DNA from: Candidatus Beckwithbacteria bacterium CG23_combo_of_CG06-09_8_20_14_all_47_9
GTDB lineage: Bacteria; Patescibacteriota; Microgenomatia; UBA1400; CG1-02-47-37
Reading direction: 5' to 3'
NCBI GenBank assembly: GCA_002772455.1
Contig: PCSQ01000116.1
Span: forward strand, 682-8,157
DNA: 7,476 nucleotides
Made by a program: the position numbers and the translations under genes. Under the pieces are notes generated by a model. That model ran no database searches. It worked only from the letters and a program-made list of their open reading frames with translations, and was not told where the DNA came from. Shown here piece by piece: positions 1 to 6,304 of this stretch (position 1 is the first letter of the stretch; the number at the start of each line of letters is the position of its first letter).

Positions 1-413
1 TGAACTTGCCCGGCGGCTGGAAATTATTTACCGTTCAGTCCGGCTCAATGCAGCCGGCAATTAGCGTCGGCAGTTTGGTACTAGTGAAACCGGCCGGTGA
101 ATACGCGGTTGATGAGGTAATTACTTTTAAAACCGGCCCGGCCCCGACGACCCACCGGATTAATCGGATTGAGGCCGGAGTGATTATCACTAAAGGCGAT
201 GCCAACGATACTCCGGATTCCGAGCCGGTCCGGCCGGAAAATATCATCGGCAAAGTGGTTTTATCCCTGCCTTACGCGGGCTATCCGGTGACCTTTGCCA
301 AAAGTAAAGAGGGGTTTTTACTGCTGATTGTGATCCCGGCCACCCTGATAATTTACAGTGAAATTTTAAACATTAAAAACGAGATCAAAAAATTAAGAAG
401 AAAACATGGCTAG
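1..413 (+). CDS. Signal peptidase I, ER/SipW type (5'-truncated)
   Basis: This membrane serine protease removes signal peptides from exported proteins on the outer face of the cytoplasmic membrane. The reading frame is open to the left edge (first full codon at position 3), so the N-terminal membrane segment is missing. The TTG at 6 is only an internal codon, not a likely start. Numbering from that TTG, SGSM at 12-15 is the catalytic box with Ser14 as nucleophile. THRI at 49-52 supplies His50, where bacterial LepB-type enzymes have a Lys. KGDAND at 63-68 gives the conserved acidic residues. A hydrophobic segment at about 104-122 is a C-terminal membrane helix, followed by a basic tail. Ser/His rather than Ser/Lys places it in the ER/archaeal/SipW class. 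Its stop overlaps the next gene by 8 nt, and that gene encodes a protein with a SipW-cognate signal, so enzyme and substrate are probably co-translated. Family assignment is firm; substrate specificity is inferred. Confidence 0.9.
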   Translation, partial: NLPGGWKLFTVQSGSMQPAISVGSLVLVKPAGEYAVDEVITFKTGPAPTTHRINRIEAGVIITKGDANDTPDSEPVRPENIIGKVVLSLPYAGYPVTFAKSKEGFLLLIVIPATLIIYSEILNIKNEIKKLRRKHG

Positions 414-2658
414 ATTAGTGCTGTTAATTTTATTGTTAAGCTTAACGGCAGTGCCGTTGACTAACGCCGATTATTTAGACACCGAGACCAGTACCGGCAA
501 TAGTTTTTCCGCCGGCTGTTGGAGCCCGCCGAGCGTGCCGGAGTTAGTTGGCCCGACTGACGGCAGTTATACTAATGATGCCGAAATTATCATGGATTGG
601 AATGAAAGTAGTTTCGTTTGTCCCGGCCAGACGGCAGAGTATTTGTACGAATTAAACGGTTTGGAATCAGGTTGGCAAAATGAGACAGAAATCAATTTAG
701 CCTTGGCGGAGGGGGTTTACTCCTGGCGGGTCAAAGCCCGGACCGACGGGCACGAGTCGGCTTATTCGGATATTTGGACAGTGACGGTGGACCGGACGGC
801 GCCGGTGACCTTGATGAGCTTTGACGGTTATTCAATCAACGAAGCGGTTGTCAACGGCGATTTTGAAACGGATTTGAACGGTTGGCAAAAACAAGGGCAA
901 ATTATCAGGACCGCCGCCGACGATTATGCTGATCCGATTTCCGGCAATTACATGGTTCGGATTGGCCATACGGACGATGACGGCAGCGAAATTTGGGAAA
1001 ATAAAGTCAGCCAAAAAATTCAGCCCGGGGCCAAGAACTTGTCATTTTATTACAACTTTTTCTCGTTTGATCCGGGCTTTGATGATCCAGGCATGATCGT
1101 CCGAATCAATGATTACAATGTGTTTTATCTGTCTGCCGGCGATATTGACAGCGGCGGGCCGACTCCCAATGAATCCGGTTGGCATCAGTTGAGTTTTGAC
1201 ATTTCCCAAATTCCCGACCCGATGCTGGAAATCGTTTTTTACTCCGGCAATACCGGGGATGAGTTTAATCAGTCCTGGGTTTATATTGATAAAATTTCGA
1301 CGGCCGAGGCGGTGGTGGCCGGCGATCCGGACATCGCTTTGACGGCTAATGAACCGGTTTTGGAAACTAAATACAGTTTGGACGGCGGCGGTTCCTGGAA
1401 CACCGGCAATAGCTTTAATTTGACGCCTTTAATCGACGATACGGTGTGGTATTACAGCCGGGATTTGGCGGGAAACAGCGAGAGCTATAAAACCAGCCGG
1501 TTTGTTAAAGACGGTGATGCCCCGGCGGCAATTGATGATTTGGAAGCCTTATCGGTGTCCAAGCAAAGCGTCAATTTAACTTGGACGGTTCCGGCAGAGA
1601 CAACGGTTTATGACCTGCGCTACAGTTTGAATCCGATTAATGAGGCTAATTTTGCCTCGGCCATGCCGGTGCCCAACCCGCCGGCGCCAAGAGTTGCCGG
1701 TGACAGCCAGGATTTTGAGGTGACCGGTTTGGATTCGGCCATGACTTATTATTTTGCCGTCAAGTCCGGCGACGCGGCTTTAAACTGGTCAGATCTATCC
1801 AATGTCGTTTCGGACACCACTCTTGATGAGATCAGCGAAGATCCTGATCTTAATCCCGGCGACGTGGTCATTAACGAGCTGATGTGGATGGGGACTTCCT
1901 GGCGGGCAGCCGATGAGTATTTGGAACTGCGGAACATGACCGACCGGTCGATTGATTTATCCGGCTGGTCGGTTGGCGGGGTGACAATTCCGTCCGGTAA
2001 AAGTATTCCGGCCCACGGCTATTTCTTAATTACTAATTTTAATAAGGACGGCTCCGGAATTAACGTCGACCCTAATTTGGTAGACAGCGATTTGGAACTG
2101 GACGACGTTGATTTGCAAGTGGAACTTTATAACGGTATCGAAATCATCGACACCGCCGATAATGGCGAAGGCTTGCCGGCGGCGGGCGAGCAGGAAACTT
2201 ACCGGTCCATGGAGCGCGATGCCACGCCCGGCAACGGTTACGATGCCAACGTTTGGCATACCTGTCTGGACGATTCGGCCCTGATGCATTCGTATTGGGA
2301 CAGCGGCCGGAACGATTGCGGCACGCCCGGCCGGGAAAATCTGTCCCAGGCGCCGGTTGCCGTCGGATCAATGTTGAAGTTATTTTATTATGATCATCGG
2401 ACCGGATTTTTGGCGGTTAATCTTCAGGGTTTTAATCAATTGAAGTACACCTTAATCTATGACAGTAATACCGGCCAACAGGCGATCAGCGGTCAAGTTG
2501 AGCTGGCCGGTCAGGAGCAGTGGGAAATTACGGATTTGCTTTTAGGCAGTTGCAGTACCGATAGCTGTGTTTATCATGAAGGGGTGACGCAGATTAATTT
2601 GACGGTGGAGCTAATCGGTCCGGTTAACCGGACGTTAACCGCTTTATTAACTATATGA
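406..2658 (+). CDS. Secreted multidomain lamin-tail protein with SipW-cognate signal
   Basis: This 750-aa protein is probably an exported cell-surface or matrix protein; no enzymatic motif is visible. Residues 4-18 form a hydrophobic signal core, with likely cleavage after Ala21 (LTNA/DYLD). DTETSTGNSFSAG at 25-37 matches the pattern known from SipW-dependent substrates such as TasA and camelysin. Next come an Ig/FnIII-like domain (about 42-132, ending VDRTAPVT), a jelly-roll, carbohydrate-binding-like domain (about 145-300, opening NGDFETDLNGW), a short beta domain with YSLDGGGSW and WYYSRDLAGN (about 310-370), and an FnIII domain (about 372-470). A lamin-tail domain follows (about 484-625: VVINELMW, EYLELRN, LSGWSVGG, then RSMERDATPGNGYD), and a last beta-rich domain (about 655-750). 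No C-terminal anchor is present. The start is ATG at 406, inside the end of the peptidase gene, with a weak AGAAG upstream. Lamin-tail and SipW-type calls are strong; the jelly-roll call is weaker. Confidence 0.8.
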   Translation: MARLVLLILLLSLTAVPLTNADYLDTETSTGNSFSAGCWSPPSVPELVGPTDGSYTNDAEIIMDWNESSFVCPGQTAEYLYELNGLESGWQNETEINLALAEGVYSWRVKARTDGHESAYSDIWTVTVDRTAPVTLMSFDGYSINEAVVNGDFETDLNGWQKQGQIIRTAADDYADPISGNYMVRIGHTDDDGSEIWENKVSQKIQPGAKNLSFYYNFFSFDPGFDDPGMIVRINDYNVFYLSAGDIDSGGPTPNESGWHQLSFDISQIPDPMLEIVFYSGNTGDEFNQSWVYIDKISTAEAVVAGDPDIALTANEPVLETKYSLDGGGSWNTGNSFNLTPLIDDTVWYYSRDLAGNSESYKTSRFVKDGDAPAAIDDLEALSVSKQSVNLTWTVPAETTVYDLRYSLNPINEANFASAMPVPNPPAPRVAGDSQDFEVTGLDSAMTYYFAVKSGDAALNWSDLSNVVSDTTLDEISEDPDLNPGDVVINELMWMGTSWRAADEYLELRNMTDRSIDLSGWSVGGVTIPSGKSIPAHGYFLITNFNKDGSGINVDPNLVDSDLELDDVDLQVELYNGIEIIDTADNGEGLPAAGEQETYRSMERDATPGNGYDANVWHTCLDDSALMHSYWDSGRNDCGTPGRENLSQAPVAVGSMLKLFYYDHRTGFLAVNLQGFNQLKYTLIYDSNTGQQAISGQVELAGQEQWEITDLLLGSCSTDSCVYHEGVTQINLTVELIGPVNRTLTALLTI

Positions 2659-3350
2659 AACGCCACTTACTCTTTATTTTAATTACGGCGGCGGCTCTGC
2701 TCTGGATCCCGTTTTCCCGGGCGGCCGACCAGACAATTACCTGCACCGATAGCGGCTGCAGCGGCATCAGTGACGCTTTGTTCAATGAAGCCGGCGTGGC
2801 GCCGGGCGAGTCGGTGACGAAATCCCTGGAGATAATCAATAATCACTCCCAAACTTTAAAATTGGCGTTGGATCCGTCCCAAAATACCGGTACCGATACT
2901 GACTTTATTGAATCAGTGACGGTCACCGTTACCACCGATAAGGGCAGCCGGTTTACCGGAACTCTGGGACAATTTTTAACCGCTTATATTGATTTGGAAA
3001 AATTGGAAAGCGGCCAGCGCCGGCCGGTGGAGATCGCTTTGTCTTTGGCCGACGCCGGCAATGAGTTTCAGGGGAAACAAGCTAAGTTCAGTTTTGATTT
3101 GAAAATCGATCAGGAAGTTCCCGGCGAGGCGGCTTCACCTTCGCCCAGCCCGGCGGCCGGTTTGGTGGCCGGGGCGCAGACAGAATTGGCCGGGGCGTTT
3201 ATTCCCGAAGAAAGTCCGTCCCCCGGCCCGGAAGCCGGCCCGGAAATTCTGGGCGAAACTACTCCCGCCGGCCGTGATTGGCGCCGGCTATGGTTGTCAA
3301 TTCCCCTATTAATTCTCTGGCTCTGGCGAATTAGGCATAAACCGGCGTAG
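2655..3350 (+). CDS. TasA/CalY-like anchored surface protein
   Basis: This 231-aa exported protein probably belongs with the two genes before it as a surface or fibre component. A signal peptide spans 1-23/24 (SRA/AD). The region 28-153 resembles the TasA/camelysin beta-sandwich: ALFNEAGVAPGESVTKSLEI at 41-60, then INNHSQTLKLALD, and later LADAGNEFQG with KFSFDLKIDQ at 131-153, which is the typical closing strand pattern. Cys30 and Cys35 could form a small disulfide loop. A Pro/Ser/Ala/Glu-rich stalk (about 155-208, with SPSPSP, VAGAQTELAG and EILGE) leads to a membrane helix at about 212-225 and a basic RIRHKPA tail. This has the layout of a sorting signal, but no LPXTG is seen. The DTETS motif of the preceding protein is absent, so cleavage by the neighbouring peptidase is uncertain. 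The start overlaps the previous stop as ATGA with no clear Shine-Dalgarno, suggesting translational coupling. TasA-like membership is by pattern only. Confidence 0.65.
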   Translation: MKRHLLFILITAAALLWIPFSRAADQTITCTDSGCSGISDALFNEAGVAPGESVTKSLEIINNHSQTLKLALDPSQNTGTDTDFIESVTVTVTTDKGSRFTGTLGQFLTAYIDLEKLESGQRRPVEIALSLADAGNEFQGKQAKFSFDLKIDQEVPGEAASPSPSPAAGLVAGAQTELAGAFIPEESPSPGPEAGPEILGETTPAGRDWRRLWLSIPLLILWLWRIRHKPA

Positions 3351-3354
3351 AATT

Positions 3355-3359
3355 GGGAG
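3355..3359 (+). promoter_or_regulatory. Ribosome binding site of the aminotransferase gene
   Basis: GGGAG lies in the only true gap of the window (12 nt) and is 3 nt from the ATG at 3363. That spacing is shorter than usual. It is the clearest intergenic Shine-Dalgarno here and supports the ATG at 3363, which also fits the normal N-terminus of the family. Confidence 0.55.
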
Positions 3360-3362
3360 TAT

Positions 3363-4508
3363 ATGAACGTCCGGTTTTTTAAGCCATATATTACCGGCAA
3401 TGAAATCAAGTATATCCGGGACATTATCGATAATGTCCGGGATATGTCCGGTGACGCTGTCTATACCCGGAAAGTTCACGCCTGGTTTGAGCGGCGCTAT
3501 CGGGTTCCCAAGGCGTTAATGACAACCTCGGGCACGACCGCTTTGGAAATGGCGGTCAAGCTGTTAAATTTACGGCCCGGCGACGAAGTCATTACCCCCT
3601 CGTTTACTTTTTCGTCGACGGTCAACGCGATTTTGCTGGCAAACGGATTGCGGGCGGTTTTTGCCGAGATTGATCCGTCGACTTTGAATATCGATCCGGC
3701 CGATATTGCCCGGAAGATTACTGCCAAAACCAAGGCGTTGATGGTGGTCCATTATGCCGGCGTCAGCGTTGATATGGACGCGATTATGAAATTAGCCAAA
3801 AAACATCAGTTGAAAGTGGTCGAGGACGCGGCCCAGGGAATTGTTGCCAAATATAGAGGTAAATATCTGGGAACAATCGGGGATTTCGGCTGTTTGAGCT
3901 TTCATGACACCAAAAATATTACCTGCGGCGAAGGCGGGGTTCTGCTGATTAATTCGAAACAAACGGTCATCCACGAAGCCGCGGAAATTATGCGGGAAAA
4001 GGGGACTAATAGGAGTAAATTCTTCCGCGGGTTGGTCGATAAATACACCTGGGTGAACATCGGCAGCAGCTATTTGCCGAGCGATTTGCTGGCCGCTTTT
4101 CTTTATGCTCAACTGGAGCAGGTGGACAAAATTATCAGTCTTCGGCGCCGGCGCTGGGATTATTATTTTAAAAAACTAACGCCTTATGCGGCTAAAGGTT
4201 TGTTTCAATTGCCGGGAATAACTTCCGGGGCCGAACCCAACGCCCATATTTTTTATATCTTATTGCCTACCGGCAAACAGCGGGATGAAGTTTTAGCCGG
4301 TTTACGCGCCAAAGGCATTGCGGCTTCATTTCACTACATTCCATTGCACTCGGCCCCGCAGGGAATTGCCGCCGGCGGCGATCCGCAGGCCTTGCCGGTG
4401 ACCACGGCTGTCAGCGAGCGGTTATTAAGATTGCCGCTTTTTTCCCAAATTACCCGGATTGAGCAAGACTACGTCATTAATAATTTGCTAAAATGCCTTA
4501 ATGTTTAA
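3363..4508 (+). CDS. wecE: WecE/RffA-type dTDP-4-amino-4,6-dideoxyhexose transaminase (DegT/DnrJ/EryC1 family)
   Basis: This PLP-dependent aminotransferase is expected to convert dTDP-4-keto-6-deoxy-D-glucose to dTDP-4-amino-4,6-dideoxy-D-galactose, with glutamate as amino donor, in the cytoplasm. The 381-aa length is normal for the family. Visible landmarks are TTSGTTALEMA at 54-64 (phosphate binding), GDEVITPSFTF at 73-83, VVHYAGV at 128-134, EDAAQG at 154-159 with Asp155 for the pyridine ring, and SFHDTKN with Lys184 as the Schiff-base lysine. REKGTNR (211-217), DKYTW (226-230), GSSYLPSD (234-241), FHYIPLHS (323-330) and SERLLRLPLF (351-360) all recall E. coli WecE/RffA closely, more than ArnB or generic members. 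The dTDP-sugar link agrees with rmlA downstream. No 4,6-dehydratase is in the window. A 34-nt inverted repeat lies at codons 17-28. The exact sugar product is inferred from homology. Confidence 0.88.
   Translation: MNVRFFKPYITGNEIKYIRDIIDNVRDMSGDAVYTRKVHAWFERRYRVPKALMTTSGTTALEMAVKLLNLRPGDEVITPSFTFSSTVNAILLANGLRAVFAEIDPSTLNIDPADIARKITAKTKALMVVHYAGVSVDMDAIMKLAKKHQLKVVEDAAQGIVAKYRGKYLGTIGDFGCLSFHDTKNITCGEGGVLLINSKQTVIHEAAEIMREKGTNRSKFFRGLVDKYTWVNIGSSYLPSDLLAAFLYAQLEQVDKIISLRRRRWDYYFKKLTPYAAKGLFQLPGITSGAEPNAHIFYILLPTGKQRDEVLAGLRAKGIAASFHYIPLHSAPQGIAAGGDPQALPVTTAVSERLLRLPLFSQITRIEQDYVINNLLKCLNV
3412..3445 (+). repeat. 34-nt inverted repeat inside the start of the aminotransferase gene
   Basis: The core 3419-3438 is a perfect 20-nt palindrome (GGACATTATC followed by its reverse complement). 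One mismatched pair (3418/3439) is followed by six more paired bases on each side, giving 16 of 17 complementary positions and no spacer. It begins 49 nt after the ATG and codes for roughly IRDIIDNVRDM, itself a weak peptide repeat. It could form a hairpin in the mRNA or serve as a dyad for a protein; neither role is shown. Confidence 0.8.
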
Positions 4509-5352
4509 AATCCTGTCCCACTTATTTTGGCCGCATCAGTCAAATAATTACAAAGCTAAAACCCTGCACATTTCGTCTTTGAGCGTGTTAATGCTGTTGG
4601 TAATGGCCGGCCAGATCTTAATCACCATTTTTAGCCGGTCAATTCCGACAGTTTTGGGAATTGCCTCGTCGATTACCGCCCAGGAGTTGGTTGATTTGAC
4701 TAATGCTAAACGGGTCGAGGCCGGTTTGCCGGCGCTCGAGTTTAACCAGCTGCTGGCCCAAGCGGCCCAAGCCAAAGCGGCGGATATGATTGTTAAGAAT
4801 TATTGGGCGCATACATCGCCGGACGGAGCTACCCCGTGGGTGTGGTTTAAAAACCTGGGTTATAAATATTTATATGCCGGTGAAAACCTGGCCCGGGATT
4901 TTTCCGATTCGGTCGGGGTCGTCAACGCCTGGATGAACTCGCCGACTCACCGGGAAAACATTTTATCCAACCGCTGCCGGGAAGTGGGCATTGCCGTGGT
5001 CCATGATAATTTTCAGGGCCAGCCAACTACCCTGGTCGTGCAGATGTTCGGAACGCAAGTTTCCAGCGTGCCGGTTGAGGCTAAAGCCAAGGTTGGCCGG
5101 ATTACCGAGGCGGCCGAGGCGGTTTTAGCCGAAGTCCAGGTTGTTTCTTCGCCATTAATCGACAGCTTTTCTTTGACCAAGGCCGTGTCCATCAGCCTGA
5201 CTTTGGTGCTCTTGGTTGTCATGGTGATCGACGCGGTGGTAATTACCCGGAAACGGATTGTCCGTCTTTCCGGCAAAGCCTGGGCGCATTTAGTCTTTTT
5301 GGGTATACTGTTACTGGTGATCATCGGCATCCAGCCGGGGTTGATTCTATGA
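4501..5352 (+). CDS. Membrane-anchored CAP (SCP/PR1-like) domain protein
   Basis: This 283-aa membrane protein carries a CAP domain facing outward. The short N-terminus (LFWPHQSNNYKAKTLH, 8-23) precedes a membrane helix at about 25-45. The CAP domain runs from about 58 to 188: ITAQELVDLTNAKRVEAGLP opens it, YWAHTSPDG holds His104, GENLA holds Glu128 and SPTHRENIL holds His150, the usual cavity residues. A linker of about 25 residues rich in Ala, Val, Glu and Lys leads to two further helices at about 228-248 and 262-281, joined by a basic loop (TRKRIVRLSGKAW) expected to be cytoplasmic. CAP proteins bind lipids, glycans or other ligands; many bacterial ones have no known function and no reaction can be assigned. 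The start overlaps the aminotransferase stop by 8 nt without a clear Shine-Dalgarno. It lies between two sugar-nucleotide genes, so an envelope role is plausible. Confidence 0.9.
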   Translation: MFKILSHLFWPHQSNNYKAKTLHISSLSVLMLLVMAGQILITIFSRSIPTVLGIASSITAQELVDLTNAKRVEAGLPALEFNQLLAQAAQAKAADMIVKNYWAHTSPDGATPWVWFKNLGYKYLYAGENLARDFSDSVGVVNAWMNSPTHRENILSNRCREVGIAVVHDNFQGQPTTLVVQMFGTQVSSVPVEAKAKVGRITEAAEAVLAEVQVVSSPLIDSFSLTKAVSISLTLVLLVVMVIDAVVITRKRIVRLSGKAWAHLVFLGILLLVIIGIQPGLIL

Positions 5353-5570
5353 GCTATTTAGCTTTGACCTTAATTTTAGGGATATTAGGCGGCGCCTATC
5401 TTTATTGGCCGGCCTACCGGTTGGGGTTGAGCCTGGCGCTGGGCTTGAGTTATTTTCTTTGGGGAGTGCTGATGCATAAAAGAGAGCTTCACTGGCAAAT
5501 TGTGTTAGAATATTTCAGTTTGGCCTTGATGGGAGCGTCATTATTAATTTTTATGGGACTGCGCGCATGA
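5349..5570 (+). CDS. Small multi-pass membrane protein of unknown function
   Basis: This 73-aa protein is almost wholly hydrophobic, with about three predicted helices: 4-20, 24-41 and 50-70. The second and third are joined by a short polar loop (MHKRELHW, 42-49). WGVLMHKRELHWQIVLEY at 38-55 has conserved-looking Trp, His, Glu and Tyr residues at the membrane boundary and is the part most likely to matter. I do not recognise a named family. It starts as ATGA inside the CAP gene's stop, and its own stop overlaps the rmlA start the same way. It is therefore surely translated with its neighbours despite its size. The tight link to the CAP gene and its extra C-terminal helices suggests a membrane partner, but this is inference. 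Confidence 0.75.
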   Translation: MSYLALTLILGILGGAYLYWPAYRLGLSLALGLSYFLWGVLMHKRELHWQIVLEYFSLALMGASLLIFMGLRA

Positions 5571-6304
5571 AAGGGATTATTTTAGCCGGCGGCAAAGGGA
5601 CCAGGCTGGAACCGCTGACTTTGCCGACCAATAAACACTTACTGCCGGTTTACGATCAGCCGATGATTTATTATCCGATTAAGACCCTGGTCAGCGCCGG
5701 TATTAAAGACATTTTAGTGGTCACCGGTGATATTCACGCCGGGCAATTCATGTACGTGTTAAAAAACGGCAAAGAGTTCGGCATTAATCACTTGGAGTAC
5801 GCTTATCAAGTCGGGGGTTCAAAAGGGATTGCCGATGCCTTGAAGTATGCCGAGGATTTTTCCGACGGCGAACCGATTGCCGTGATTTTGGGGGATAATA
5901 CGACCGATGCCGATATTGCTCCGGCCGTAGCCGGGTTTAAAGACGGGGCGACAATTTTTTTGAAAAAGGTGATTGATCCGGAACGTTTCGGCAATCCGCG
6001 CTTTGACCCGGCTGATCCGCAAAAAATTACCGGGATTATCGAAAAACCCAAAAAGGCGGTTTCGCCCTACGCGGTCACCGGTTTATATATTTATGATGCG
6101 ACTGTTTTTGCCAAGATCAAAACTTTAAAACCTTCCCATCGGGGCGAACTGGAAGTGACCGATATTAATAATGCCTATTTGGCTGAAGGTAAACTGCATT
6201 GGAGTGAGCTAAAGGGTTATTGGTCAGACGCCGGGACTTTTCAGAGTTTATTCCGGTCTAACCGTTATTGGGCTAGGAAGAAATTAGGCGAACAATACGA
6301 TTGA
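5567..6304 (+). CDS. rmlA: Glucose-1-phosphate thymidylyltransferase, short form
   Basis: This cytoplasmic enzyme joins glucose-1-phosphate and dTTP to give dTDP-glucose and pyrophosphate, the first step towards dTDP-rhamnose and dTDP-amino sugars. The nucleotide-binding signature is at the N-terminus (ILAGGKGTRLEPLT, 5-18, and NKHLLPVYDQPMIYYP, 22-37). VILGDN at 106-111 gives the metal-binding Asp110. IIEKPKKAVSPYAVTGLYIYD at 157-177, RGELEVTDINNAYL at 192-205 and GYWSDAGTF at 217-225 complete the family pattern. At 245 aa it is about 45 residues shorter than E. coli RmlA and lacks the C-terminal extension, as in archaeal and CPR-type short forms. The residues after GDN are TTDAD rather than the usual IFxxD, a mild oddity. 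The start is ATG at 5567, overlapping the upstream stop as ATGA. With the WecE-type gene it points to dTDP-sugar synthesis. A general nucleotidyltransferase with another sugar is less likely. Confidence 0.9.
   Translation: MKGIILAGGKGTRLEPLTLPTNKHLLPVYDQPMIYYPIKTLVSAGIKDILVVTGDIHAGQFMYVLKNGKEFGINHLEYAYQVGGSKGIADALKYAEDFSDGEPIAVILGDNTTDADIAPAVAGFKDGATIFLKKVIDPERFGNPRFDPADPQKITGIIEKPKKAVSPYAVTGLYIYDATVFAKIKTLKPSHRGELEVTDINNAYLAEGKLHWSELKGYWSDAGTFQSLFRSNRYWARKKLGEQYD

Noticed and set aside
6..8. TTG as the true start of the signal peptidase
   Set aside because: The frame is open upstream to the edge, and the family needs an N-terminal membrane segment before SGSM. The gene is truncated by the window.
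35..253. Minus-strand reading frame opposite the signal peptidase, and similar minus-strand frames throughout (for example 3792-4112, 5013-5330, 6894-7199)
   Set aside because: They lie wholly opposite strong, recognisable plus-strand genes, show no family motifs, and have the Arg/Pro/Ser-rich make-up of shadow frames.
3120..3260. A tandem repeat or mobile sequence in the third gene
   Set aside because: The GC-rich similarity comes from a low-complexity Pro/Ser/Ala/Gly stalk (SPSPSP, VAGAQ/LAGAF), which is normal for surface-protein linkers.
3412..3445. A classical intrinsic terminator
   Set aside because: No T-tract follows the repeat, and the coding frame goes on intact.
4366..4382. GCCGCCGGCGGC palindrome in the aminotransferase gene
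   Set aside because: Short, made of common Gly/Ala codons (IAAGGD), and in line with the general richness in CCGG/GGCC of this DNA.
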